NCBI GenBank assembly: GCA_027040585.1
Contig: JALULU010000419.1
Location: 1 to 19,431 of the forward strand
Length of the DNA stretch: 19,431 nucleotides
Direction of reading: 5' to 3'
Source: Acidobacteriota bacterium
Lineage (GTDB): Bacteria; Acidobacteriota; JAAYUB01; JAMOQF01
The notes beneath the pieces are model-generated. The model did no database searches and was not told the DNA's origin. It saw only the letters and a program-made list of their open reading frames with translations. Shown here in pieces: positions 1 through 7,269 of the stretch (positions within the stretch are counted from its first letter, which is position 1; each line of letters starts with the position of its first letter). A program made the translations under genes and the position numbers.

Positions 1-2
1 TG

Positions 3-83
3 GTGAAAGGGAAAATTAATTGGTACTGGTATTATTTTCAAGACCTATTGAGGGAACTGCTGATGTCTAAGCGAAATTTTTAA
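3..83 (+). other. Open reading frame tail of unknown gene entering the window
   Basis: The frame beginning at base 3 stays open from the window edge to a TAA at 81-83 and would give about 26 residues, rich in Trp and Tyr near the start and ending in a Leu-rich, basic stretch. It lies 24 bases before a hairpin terminator (108-133), so it could be the C-terminus of an upstream protein. The piece is too short to identify, and an open stretch of this size is not rare by chance. The bases could also belong to the 3' end of an RNA gene or to a spacer. I see no recognisable tRNA or rRNA in 1-107. Confidence 0.25.
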
Positions 84-107
84 GGTTGGATGTCACATCT
101 GGCAAAT

Positions 108-133
108 AAAAGGGTGTTAAATACCTTTTTTTT
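108..133 (+). terminator. Rho-independent terminator upstream of the nuo operon
   Basis: An AAAAGG arm (108-113) pairs with CCTTTT (124-129) around a 10-base loop, and the T run continues to 133. The stem is short and A/T-rich, so it may be only a moderate terminator. It separates whatever lies upstream from the nuo promoter that follows. Confidence 0.55.
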
Positions 134-153
134 AAAAAAATTTAAAAATATTG

Positions 154-181
154 TAGACATATAAAAATTTTTAAGTATAAT
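154..181 (+). promoter_or_regulatory. Sigma70-type promoter for the nuo operon
   Basis: TAGACA (154-159, five of six matches to the -35 consensus) and a perfect TATAAT (176-181) are separated by 16 bases. The A/T-tract DNA at 126-150 just upstream could serve as an UP element. Transcription would start near 188, giving a leader of about 25 bases that contains the nuoA ribosome binding site GAGAGGG (203-209). No operator or riboswitch is evident in so short a leader. Confidence 0.6.
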
Positions 182-213
182 TTTTGCTTAATTGGTTTCT
201 TTGAGAGGGTTAT

Positions 214-606
214 ATGCCTTCAACTACACCAAAACCTGAATATTTAAACTATATTCCAATCTTTATCTTCATGATTATAGCTGTTTTAGTTCCTGTAGTT
301 ACCCTTCTTATTGCAAGGTTTTTCAGGCCTTCAAATCCAGATAAAGACAAATTGATGCCGTATGAGTGTGGAATTGATCCAGAAGGAGATGCCAGACAGA
401 GATTCCCTGTCAGATACTACATAATAGCACTTCTTTTTATAGTTTTTGATATTGAAGCTGCATTTGTGTTTCCCTGGGTAGTTATTTATGGGTCTCAGAA
501 TGTCTCTGTTATGACCTTTTTGTTTATTGAAATGGTGGTATTCTTTGGGATTGTCATTGTTGGATTTATTTACATTTGGAAGAAAGGTGCTTTAAAATGG
601 GTATAG
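214..606 (+). CDS. nuoA: NADH-quinone oxidoreductase subunit A
   Basis: NuoA is a small membrane subunit of complex I that helps form the quinone cavity at the junction of the peripheral and membrane arms. The 130 residues show three hydrophobic helices (about 11-37, 67-92 and 99-122). The family hallmark loop between helices 1 and 2 contains MPYECGIDPEGDAR, with the conserved Cys-Gly of the quinone-site loop, and FDIEAAF lies in helix 2. Length is normal for the family. The ATG follows GAGAGGG at a good distance, and this is the first gene after the operon promoter. Its last bases overlap the chosen nuoB start by 10. Confidence 0.95.
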   Translation: MPSTTPKPEYLNYIPIFIFMIIAVLVPVVTLLIARFFRPSNPDKDKLMPYECGIDPEGDARQRFPVRYYIIALLFIVFDIEAAFVFPWVVIYGSQNVSVMTFLFIEMVVFFGIVIVGFIYIWKKGALKWV

Positions 607-1073
607 AGGGAAAATTTAAAAAAAATATCATAACCACTACAGTGGATTACCTCTTTAATTGGGCGAGGAAGTCTTCGCTCTGGCCTGCCACATTTGGGTT
701 AGCTTGTTGTGCCATTGAAATGATGGCTGCAGGAGCTTCCAGATGGGACCTGGATCGTTATGGCGTGATTTTTCGTCCTTCACCAAGACAATCTGATGTT
801 ATGATTGTGGCTGGAACTGTGACACTAAAAATGGCACCTGTCATAAAAAGGGTTTGGGATCAGATGCCAGATCCAAAGTGGTGTATTTCAATGGGCTCTT
901 GTGCCAATAGCGGTGGACCTTTTAACAGCTATTCAGTTTTACAGGGAATAGACATGATAATACCGGTAGATGTATATGTTCCCGGATGTCCTCCTCGTCC
1001 CGAGGCACTTTTGTATGGTGTTTTGAGATTGCAGGATAAAATTTCAAAAATGACAATAGCAAAAGTGGAATAG
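597..1073 (+). CDS. nuoB: NADH-quinone oxidoreductase subunit B (N2 cluster)
   Basis: NuoB carries the [4Fe-4S] cluster N2, which passes electrons to quinone. All four ligands are visible: the tandem C37-C38 (ACCAIEMM), C102 (GSCANSGG) and C131 (PGCPPRPEAL). With the ATG at 597 the protein has 158 residues, a usual size, and begins shortly before the conserved segment leading to VDYLFNWARKSSLWP. A TTG at 576 in the same frame would add seven residues, but the purine-rich AGAAAGGTG at 581-589 is spaced correctly for 597, so I prefer 597. The start lies inside the end of nuoA, which suggests translational coupling. In this operon NuoB, C, D and I form the only redox arm. Confidence 0.95.
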   Translation: MGIEGKFKKNIITTTVDYLFNWARKSSLWPATFGLACCAIEMMAAGASRWDLDRYGVIFRPSPRQSDVMIVAGTVTLKMAPVIKRVWDQMPDPKWCISMGSCANSGGPFNSYSVLQGIDMIIPVDVYVPGCPPRPEALLYGVLRLQDKISKMTIAKVE

Positions 1074-1083
1074 GTGAGAAAAA

Positions 1084-1689
1084 ATGGCAGAAGAAAAAAA
1101 TAAAAATGACAGTTTAGAAAAGGGGAAAGCTCCCCGTAAGCCTCCTAAGAAAGAGGAAGTAAATTTATATGAGGAAATAAAGGATTTTGATACCTTTACA
1201 AAGGTTAAAGAAAAATTTGCTGATATAGTTTTAGACGGTAAAAGGATAAGAGAACAACATATCTTTTATATTAAAAATGAAAATATCCTGGATTTCTTTA
1301 AATATTTAAGAGATGAAGAAAAATATGATATGTTGGCAGATTTAACGGCAATAGATTATCCAGATAGAGAAAAGAGATTTGCCATACTTTATAATATTTA
1401 TTCTTTTAAAAAGTTGGAAAGACTTCTTGTAAGAATGGACATTGCAGATGGTGAAGAGGTTGAAACTGTTTCTGAAATATGGCCTTCTGCTAATTGGCCA
1501 GAAAGAGAAGTATACGATATGTTTGGTATAAAGTTTAAAAACCATCCAGATTTAAGAAGGATTTTACTTCCAGAAGATTGGAAAACGCATCCACTCAGGA
1601 AGGATTTTGATGTAAAAAACAGGGATCAGGATTGGATGGAAAGACATCTTGGAATACGAGAAGATGTAAACAGCGGTGAGGTAAAGTAA
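1084..1689 (+). CDS. nuoC: NADH-quinone oxidoreductase subunit C
   Basis: NuoC (30 kDa subunit) is a structural protein of the quinone module and packs against NuoD. The family signature spans residues 139-175: PEREVYDMFGI, then HPDLRRILLPEDW and HPLRKDF. The first 25 or so residues are highly charged and Lys-rich (KAPRKPPKKEE) and are not part of the conserved fold, so this is a lineage-specific N-terminal tail. NuoC and NuoD are separate genes here, unlike the fused nuoCD of E. coli. The gene starts 10 bases after nuoB and ends 2 bases before nuoD. Confidence 0.93.
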   Translation: MAEEKNKNDSLEKGKAPRKPPKKEEVNLYEEIKDFDTFTKVKEKFADIVLDGKRIREQHIFYIKNENILDFFKYLRDEEKYDMLADLTAIDYPDREKRFAILYNIYSFKKLERLLVRMDIADGEEVETVSEIWPSANWPEREVYDMFGIKFKNHPDLRRILLPEDWKTHPLRKDFDVKNRDQDWMERHLGIREDVNSGEVK

Positions 1690-1691
1690 AG

Positions 1692-2837
1692 ATGGATGAA
1701 GTAAAAAATATAAATAAAACAAATTTTGCAGAAGAGTTTGTTGATGCCACTGAAGAACTTGTACTTAACATGGGACCTCAGCATCCTTCAACTCATGGAG
1801 TTTTGAGGGTTATACTTAAATTGCACCATGAGAAAGTAGTTGATTTAGATTGTGATATAGGATACTTGCACAGAGGTGTGGAAAAAATTTCTGAAACGCT
1901 TTCATATAAATTAGCTGCACCTTATATGGACAGGTTGGATTATATATCTGCTGTTTCAAATAATCTTGCATATATTGAGACAATAGAAAAACTTGCAGGT
2001 GTTGAAGTACCTAAAAAAGCTCAATATATTAGAGTAATTTTGACAGAACTTGCCAGAATATCATCTCATTTATTATGGCTGGCTACTCACGCTCTTGATA
2101 TAGGGGCTATGACTGTTTTCCTGTATTGTTTCCGTGAAAGGGAAGAGATTTTAAATATTTTTGAGATGGTGACTGGTGCAAGGCTTACAACCAATGCTTT
2201 TAGGATAGGAGGTCTCCCTCAGGATGTCCCTGAAGGGTTTGAAAAAGCGGTTAAAGATTTTTGTGAAATTTTACCGGGCAGGATATCGGAGTATGAAGCC
2301 CTTTTGACAAAAAATAGAATATGGCTGGCAAGAACTAAAAATGTTGGTGTAATTTCCCCTGAAGATGCTATAGCCATAGGACTTACAGGGCCTTCTTTAA
2401 GGGGATCTGGAGTAAAATGGGATTTAAGAAAAGCACATCCCTATGAATCTTATAATGAATTTGAATTTGATATTCCAACTGGTGAAAATGGCGATACGTA
2501 TGACAGGTACCTTGTGAGACTTGAGGAGATGAGACAGGCAAGGAGGATAATTTTACAGGCTATAGATGGTATCCCTGAAGGAGATTTTACAGCTAAAGTT
2601 CCGAAGGTATTAAAACCGCCTAAGGGTGAGGTATATCATTCAATTGAAGCCCCTAAGGGTGAGCTGGGCTTTTATGTTATAAGTGATGGTTCCACTAAAC
2701 CCTATAGGGTTAAGATAAAGGGACCTTCCTTCTATAATCTTCAAGCTTTGAAAAAAATGTGTCTTGGCCATTATGTGGCTGATGTAGTTGCAATTATTGG
2801 AACACTTGATATTGTTTTGGGAGAAATTGACCGTTAG
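1692..2837 (+). CDS. nuoD: NADH-quinone oxidoreductase subunit D
   Basis: NuoD (49 kDa subunit) builds most of the quinone reduction site and is related to the large subunit of [NiFe] hydrogenases. The 381 residues are a normal length. Visible motifs are MGPQHPSTHG (H31, H35), GYLHRGVEK near residues 57-65, DRLDY ending at Y84, and ALDIGAMT (D136). By alignment with Thermus Nqo4, H35 and Y84 correspond to the quinone-contacting His38 and Tyr87. No CxxC metal-binding pairs of a hydrogenase are present, so this is a complex I subunit and not a membrane hydrogenase. In the E. coli layout, nuoEFG would follow NuoD. Here nuoH follows after 11 bases. Confidence 0.95.
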   Translation: MDEVKNINKTNFAEEFVDATEELVLNMGPQHPSTHGVLRVILKLHHEKVVDLDCDIGYLHRGVEKISETLSYKLAAPYMDRLDYISAVSNNLAYIETIEKLAGVEVPKKAQYIRVILTELARISSHLLWLATHALDIGAMTVFLYCFREREEILNIFEMVTGARLTTNAFRIGGLPQDVPEGFEKAVKDFCEILPGRISEYEALLTKNRIWLARTKNVGVISPEDAIAIGLTGPSLRGSGVKWDLRKAHPYESYNEFEFDIPTGENGDTYDRYLVRLEEMRQARRIILQAIDGIPEGDFTAKVPKVLKPPKGEVYHSIEAPKGELGFYVISDGSTKPYRVKIKGPSFYNLQALKKMCLGHYVADVVAIIGTLDIVLGEIDR

Positions 2838-2848
2838 AGGTGTGAAAT

Positions 2849-3862
2849 ATGGAATTTTTGTTGGTGGTTGTTGTAAAAATTGTCATAATTTTAGCTTTTA
2901 TATCTTTAGGTGTTGCTTATCTCACCTATCTTGAAAGAAAAGTTATTGGTCATATGCAGGTGAGGCTTGGACCTATGAGAGTTGGCTGGCATGGATTACT
3001 TCAGCCTATTGCTGATGGTCTAAAACTTGTAATCAAAGAGGATATTATACCTACCCAATCAGATAAACTAATGTTTATACTTGCTCCAGTGATCTGTTTT
3101 TTACATGCATTTTTAGTTTATACATTTATTCCTTTTGACGGTCCTAAAGGCTTTTGGGGTTATGGTGGCTATATATCTGATGTAAATGTGGGGTTGCTTT
3201 TTATCGTTGCTATTGCCTCAGTTGGGGTTGTTGGAATAATTTTAGGTGGTTGGGCTTCTAATAGTAAATATCCATTGCTTGGTTCGCTCAGATCAGTTGC
3301 ACAGCTTGTAAGTTATGAAGTTGCCATGGGACTTGCAATAATGGGTCCAATTCTTTTAGCTGGGAGCCTTAGTATGGTTGATATAGTTAAGGCTCAGGAA
3401 AAGATGGGAGTTTGGTTTTTTGTACCTCAAATAGTAGCTTTCATAATTTATTTTATATGCGGTGTTGCTGAAACCAATAGGGCACCTTTTGATCTACCTG
3501 AGGCAGAATCAGAGCTCGTTGGTGGTTATCACACAGAGTATAGTGGATTTAGATTTGCCCTTTACTTTTTGGCTGAATATGCCAACATGATTACGGTGTC
3601 GGCAATTGCTGCAACGGTTTTCTTAGGTGGTTGGTTAATGCCTTTTCCATCTATCTTGGGGCCATATCTTTCATTTATTCCAGGTTTTGTTTGGTTTGCT
3701 CTTAAAGTTTTCTTTTTTCTGTTTGTTTACCTATGGATTAGGGCAACTTTTCCGAGATATAGGTTTGACCAGCTTATGGCAATTGGGTGGAAAATATTGT
3801 TGCCACTTGCCATAGCTAATCTTTTAGTTACATCTTTTATTATTTTGTATTTGAAAATGTAA
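2849..3862 (+). CDS. nuoH: NADH-quinone oxidoreductase subunit H
   Basis: NuoH is the membrane subunit that forms the entrance of the quinone channel and links quinone reduction to the antiporter-like subunits. The 337 residues have about eight hydrophobic helices. Diagnostic stretches are ERKVIGHMQVRLGP and QPIADGLKLVIKED near residues 29-67, then ETNRAPFDLPEAESELVGG and YHTEYSGFRFALYFLAEYANM around 205-245. The many acidic residues in these loops are conserved for proton or ion coupling. The gene begins 11 bases after nuoD behind AGAGGTG and is followed by nuoI after 15 bases. Confidence 0.95.
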   Translation: MEFLLVVVVKIVIILAFISLGVAYLTYLERKVIGHMQVRLGPMRVGWHGLLQPIADGLKLVIKEDIIPTQSDKLMFILAPVICFLHAFLVYTFIPFDGPKGFWGYGGYISDVNVGLLFIVAIASVGVVGIILGGWASNSKYPLLGSLRSVAQLVSYEVAMGLAIMGPILLAGSLSMVDIVKAQEKMGVWFFVPQIVAFIIYFICGVAETNRAPFDLPEAESELVGGYHTEYSGFRFALYFLAEYANMITVSAIAATVFLGGWLMPFPSILGPYLSFIPGFVWFALKVFFFLFVYLWIRATFPRYRFDQLMAIGWKILLPLAIANLLVTSFIILYLKM

Positions 3863-3877
3863 AAGTGGGTTAAAGAT

Positions 3878-4333
3878 ATGAGAATGAAAGAATTAGTTTC
3901 AAAAGTTCTTTTTGTTGATTTGATTAAAGGTCTTTCTGTTACTTTTAAGTCTATGGTATCGCACGCTGTTACTGAACAGTATCCTAAGGAAAGGTCTAAA
4001 ATTTATGAGAGATTTCGGGGTGAGCCCAGAATGGCTGTTGACGAGAACGGTAAAACCAAGTGTATAGCGTGTAATTTGTGTGCAATGAATTGCCCTGTTG
4101 GATGTATTACAGTAGAAGCTGAGAGAGACCCTGAAACTAAAAAGAGGGTTTTGACAAGGTATGTTTTTGATATGCAAAGGTGTCTATTTTGTGGGTTTTG
4201 TGAAGAGATATGTCCTGTAAATTGTATTCAGCTCACAACGGATTATGAGATGTCTCAATATGACAGAAAAGATTTTGTTTTGGAATTAAATGAATTAGAA
4301 AAAGGTATGGAAAAAATAAAATATAAGAAATAA
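3878..4333 (+). CDS. nuoI: NADH-quinone oxidoreductase subunit I (2x[4Fe-4S])
   Basis: NuoI carries clusters N6a and N6b and wires electrons to N2 in NuoB. Two ferredoxin motifs are intact: C62-x2-C65-x2-C68-x3-C72 (CIACNLCAMNCP) and C102-x2-C105-x2-C108-x3-C112 (CLFCGFCEEICP). The N-terminus has an amphipathic stretch that would lie on the membrane, then FRGEPRM before the first cluster. With NuoE, F and G absent, NuoI is the most exposed iron-sulfur subunit and the likely docking site for an electron donor; this is inferred from 11-subunit relatives such as cyanobacterial NDH-1 and Fpo. The start could be ATG 3878 or 3884, and neither has a strong ribosome site. Confidence 0.94.
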   Translation: MRMKELVSKVLFVDLIKGLSVTFKSMVSHAVTEQYPKERSKIYERFRGEPRMAVDENGKTKCIACNLCAMNCPVGCITVEAERDPETKKRVLTRYVFDMQRCLFCGFCEEICPVNCIQLTTDYEMSQYDRKDFVLELNELEKGMEKIKYKK

Positions 4334-4343
4334 AGGTAGAAAA

Positions 4344-4862
4344 ATGGCGGAAATAATTTTCTGGTCACTTTCAGTTATAGCAGTGATTTTTGCTTTTATG
4401 GTTATACTTTCTAAAAGTCCAGTTAGAAGTGCCATATCTCTGATAGGAGTGCTTCTTGCTTTTGCTGGACTCTATTTAATACTGGATTCGGAGTTTATAG
4501 CAGGTATTCAGATATTAATTTATATTGGTGGTATAACAGTTTTGTATATGTTTGTTATATCAATGATGAGATTTAAGAAAATAAACATTGAAACGCAATT
4601 TACCAAGCAGTGGCTGGTAGCTATAGTAAGTGCTCTGGCATTTTTAGCTGAGGTAGTTTATTTTGCCCTAAAAGGAAAAGAATTTTTTAAAGTAGGTAAT
4701 CATAGTAAACTTGTTACTGCAAATGGTCTTGGTACAATTGAAAATGTCGGTAAAGTTCTCTATGGTAAATATGTTTTACCCTTTGAAATAGCCACTGTTT
4801 TGTTGCTTGCTGCAATAATAGGTACTGTTCTTCTTGCAAAAAGAGAAAAGGAGAAGATGTAG
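4344..4862 (+). CDS. nuoJ: NADH-quinone oxidoreductase subunit J
   Basis: NuoJ is a hydrophobic complex I subunit with five predicted helices. Helix 3 contains the flexible segment seen to switch conformation in complex I structures. Family-typical text is AFMVILSKSPVRSAISL near residues 17-33 and EFIAGIQILIYIGGITVLYM around 50-69. The last helix (about 146-166) is followed by a short charged tail. Its TAG is immediately followed by the nuoK ATG with no spacer, so nuoK translation is probably coupled to it. Its own site, AAGGTAG, lies just upstream of ATG 4344. Length 172 is within the family range. Confidence 0.92.
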   Translation: MAEIIFWSLSVIAVIFAFMVILSKSPVRSAISLIGVLLAFAGLYLILDSEFIAGIQILIYIGGITVLYMFVISMMRFKKINIETQFTKQWLVAIVSALAFLAEVVYFALKGKEFFKVGNHSKLVTANGLGTIENVGKVLYGKYVLPFEIATVLLLAAIIGTVLLAKREKEKM

Positions 4863-5162
4863 ATGAGTTTGTATAATTTTTTATACTTAAGTTCAATAAT
4901 TTTCACATTGGGTGTTATAGGTGTACTTATTAGGAGAAATATTTTAATAGTTCTTATGTCTCTTGAATTGATGTTGAACGCCGTAAATCTTAACCTGATA
5001 GTTTTTTCAAGGTTATGGGGAAATGTTGTAGGACAGGTCTTTACGATTTTTGTGGTAACTGTTGCTGCTGCTGAGGCTGCTGTTGGGCTTGCCATTGTGG
5101 TTGCAATATATAGACATAAAGATACAGTAAATATTGATGAAGTGAATATTTTAAAATGGTAG
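4863..5162 (+). CDS. nuoK: NADH-quinone oxidoreductase subunit K
   Basis: NuoK is a three-helix membrane subunit, related to the MrpC subunit of Na+/H+ antiporters, that contributes to the ion path between NuoH and NuoN. Both essential glutamates are present: E35 in SLELMLNAVNL (E36 in E. coli) and E71 in AAAEAAVGLA (E72 in E. coli). At 99 residues it is the standard length. It starts directly after the nuoJ stop codon, with a GGAGAAG-type purine stretch inside the end of nuoJ serving as ribosome site. Confidence 0.95.
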   Translation: MSLYNFLYLSSIIFTLGVIGVLIRRNILIVLMSLELMLNAVNLNLIVFSRLWGNVVGQVFTIFVVTVAAAEAAVGLAIVVAIYRHKDTVNIDEVNILKW

Positions 5163-5190
5163 AAAAAAATCAAAAGGAGAAGTTAGAAAA

Positions 5191-7257
5191 GTGGCAGAAT
5201 ATCTTTGGTTAATACCTACTCTTCCTTTTATCGGCTTTTTAATTAATGGTCTTGGCGGTTTGATATATAAAAAAGTTTCAAAGAAAACTTTAAACAGGTA
5301 CTTTGTAAGTATTGTAGCCTGTGGACTTGTTTTTATCTCACTACTTTTGTCAACTGTAGCATTTGTGCAGCTTGCAAATATGCCAAATGAACACAAATAT
5401 ATTGAGCAAAAATGTTTTAATTGGGTTACTGCAGGAGATGTGACCACTACAGGGTATTATGACAAAGTTCCATCCAAAACTACACAATTTAAAATAGAGT
5501 GGAATTACTTTTTTGACCCGCTTTCAGCAGTTATGGCTCTTGTGGTTTGTGGGGTGGGATTTTTAATCCACGTTTTTGCAATAGGATATATGTGGGATGA
5601 TACAGGATTTTATAGGTTTTTTAGCTATTTAAATCTATTTATGTTTGCAATGCTTACTCTTGTCCTTGGTAACAACTTTATAATGATGTTTTTAGGATGG
5701 GAGGGGGTTGGATTTTGTTCATATGCACTAATAGGATATTATTTTCACAAAAAAAGTGCCTCAGATGCTGGTAAAAAGGCATTTATTGTCAATCGTGTTG
5801 GAGATTATGGCTTTTCTGTAGGTGTCTTTTTGCTTTTTATGACCTTTGGAACTTTTAATTTTAAAGAATTAGGTGAGATTATTGGAAAATTACCTGCCGA
5901 AACACATTTTGGTATTTTGTCTGCCGTTGGACTTCTTCTTTTTATAGGAGCAACCGGGAAAAGTGCTCAGATACCACTTTATGTTTGGTTGCCTGATGCT
6001 ATGGAAGGACCTACACCTGTCTCTGCTTTAATCCATGCTGCTACAATGGTTACTGCTGGCGTTTATATGATAACCAGAGCAAGTTTCTTATATACCAGAT
6101 CTTATTTATCACTTGAAATAGTGGGATTCTTCGGAGTTATGACAGCCCTTTATGCTGCAATTATGGGATTTTTTCAGAGGGATATCAAAAAAGTTCTGGC
6201 TTATTCAACCATAAGCCAACTTGGATATATGTTCACGGCACTTGGTGTGGCGGCTTTTTCAGCTGGTATTATGCATTTAATGACCCATGCCTTTTTTAAA
6301 GCACTTCTCTTTTTGGGTGCAGGTAGCATAATTGTTGCCATGCACCATGAACAGGATATGCAAAATATGGGGAATTTGAGGAAATATATGCCCATAACAT
6401 TTTGGACAATGATGGCTGCATATCTTGCAATATGTGGAATACCACCATTTAGTGGGTTCTTTTCAAAGGATGAAATTTTGTGGCAGGCCTTTGCAAGGGG
6501 ACATAAACTATTTTATGTAATAGGGCTGATAGCTGCAATTTTTACAGCGTTTTATATGACAAGGCTTATGATACTTACCTTTTTTGGTAAAGAAAGAATA
6601 GACCCGCATAAGAAAGAACATCTAAAAGAAAGTCCAGCCGTTATGACTATTCCGCTAATAATTCTTGGAATATTAGCCACAATAGGTGGATTTCTTGGCT
6701 TGCCAGCATGGCTTGGCGAAAATAGATTCGAAAAGTGGTTAGAACCGGTTTTTGAACACAATTATAATAATCCAGTATTTAAAATGGGGCATTACACCCA
6801 TAGCTTTGAGATGATGATGGCAGGTGTATCTGTCCTTGCCGCATTGCTTGGCTTTTTTGTGGCATATTATCTATATGGTAAAAAGGGTATAGTGCCAGAT
6901 GATGAGAAAAATTGGGGGAGATTGTGGAAAGTTATTTATAATAAATTCTATATGGATGAGTTGTATGATGCTCTTTTTGTAAATAGAGCCAAAGATCTTG
7001 GAAATGCTTTTTCTGCTTTTGATCAGGCTGTTATAGATGGTGGAGTTAATGGAACAGCCGCTACAACACGGGGCACTGCTAAAGTTTCAAGCTGGTTTGA
7101 TAAATATGTTGTGGATGGACTTGTAAACCTTCAGGCATGGATTGTTCAGACTTCAAGTGGTATCCTCAGAAAAATACAAACTGGAGTGATTCATAATTAT
7201 GCCCTTGCAGTTTTACTTGGTATTGTAATTTTATCTTGTCTATATATTTTCAGATAG
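5191..7257 (+). CDS. nuoL: NADH-quinone oxidoreductase subunit L
   Basis: NuoL is the distal antiporter-like pump subunit, whose long C-terminal helix braces the membrane arm. The 688 residues hold the conserved core: E171 in GWEGVG, K257 in GATGKSAQ, H282 in the LIHAATMVTAG segment, and RDIKKVLAYSTISQLGYM further on. The C-terminal part after about residue 580 is amphipathic and ends in a final helix, as expected for the lateral helix HL, so the protein is full length. A loop near residues 80-108 is about 16 residues longer than in E. coli. The start is GTG 5191, served by AAGGAGA at 5174-5180; the gap after nuoK is 28 bases. Confidence 0.95.
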   Translation: MAEYLWLIPTLPFIGFLINGLGGLIYKKVSKKTLNRYFVSIVACGLVFISLLLSTVAFVQLANMPNEHKYIEQKCFNWVTAGDVTTTGYYDKVPSKTTQFKIEWNYFFDPLSAVMALVVCGVGFLIHVFAIGYMWDDTGFYRFFSYLNLFMFAMLTLVLGNNFIMMFLGWEGVGFCSYALIGYYFHKKSASDAGKKAFIVNRVGDYGFSVGVFLLFMTFGTFNFKELGEIIGKLPAETHFGILSAVGLLLFIGATGKSAQIPLYVWLPDAMEGPTPVSALIHAATMVTAGVYMITRASFLYTRSYLSLEIVGFFGVMTALYAAIMGFFQRDIKKVLAYSTISQLGYMFTALGVAAFSAGIMHLMTHAFFKALLFLGAGSIIVAMHHEQDMQNMGNLRKYMPITFWTMMAAYLAICGIPPFSGFFSKDEILWQAFARGHKLFYVIGLIAAIFTAFYMTRLMILTFFGKERIDPHKKEHLKESPAVMTIPLIILGILATIGGFLGLPAWLGENRFEKWLEPVFEHNYNNPVFKMGHYTHSFEMMMAGVSVLAALLGFFVAYYLYGKKGIVPDDEKNWGRLWKVIYNKFYMDELYDALFVNRAKDLGNAFSAFDQAVIDGGVNGTAATTRGTAKVSSWFDKYVVDGLVNLQAWIVQTSSGILRKIQTGVIHNYALAVLLGIVILSCLYIFR

Positions 7258-7269
7258 GAGTGTGGGTAA

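Noticed and set aside
2..213. tRNA, rRNA or riboswitch before nuoA
   Set aside because: No cloverleaf, no conserved rRNA text and a leader of only about 25 bases after the promoter; only the hairpin at 108-133 is convincing.
576..596. Upstream TTG start for nuoB
   Set aside because: It would lie deeper in nuoA, uses a rarer start and adds seven non-conserved residues; the AGAAAGGTG at 581-589 is spaced for ATG 597.
1692..4333. NuoD/B/H/I as part of a membrane-bound hydrogenase
   Set aside because: NuoD lacks the CxxC nickel-binding pairs, and NuoA, J, K, L, M and N are all present in standard complex I form.
4760..5173. 137-codon open frame on the - strand across nuoJ and nuoK
   Set aside because: It lies fully antisense to two certain genes, has no ribosome site of note and no recognisable domain; hydrophobic genes often leave such antisense frames.
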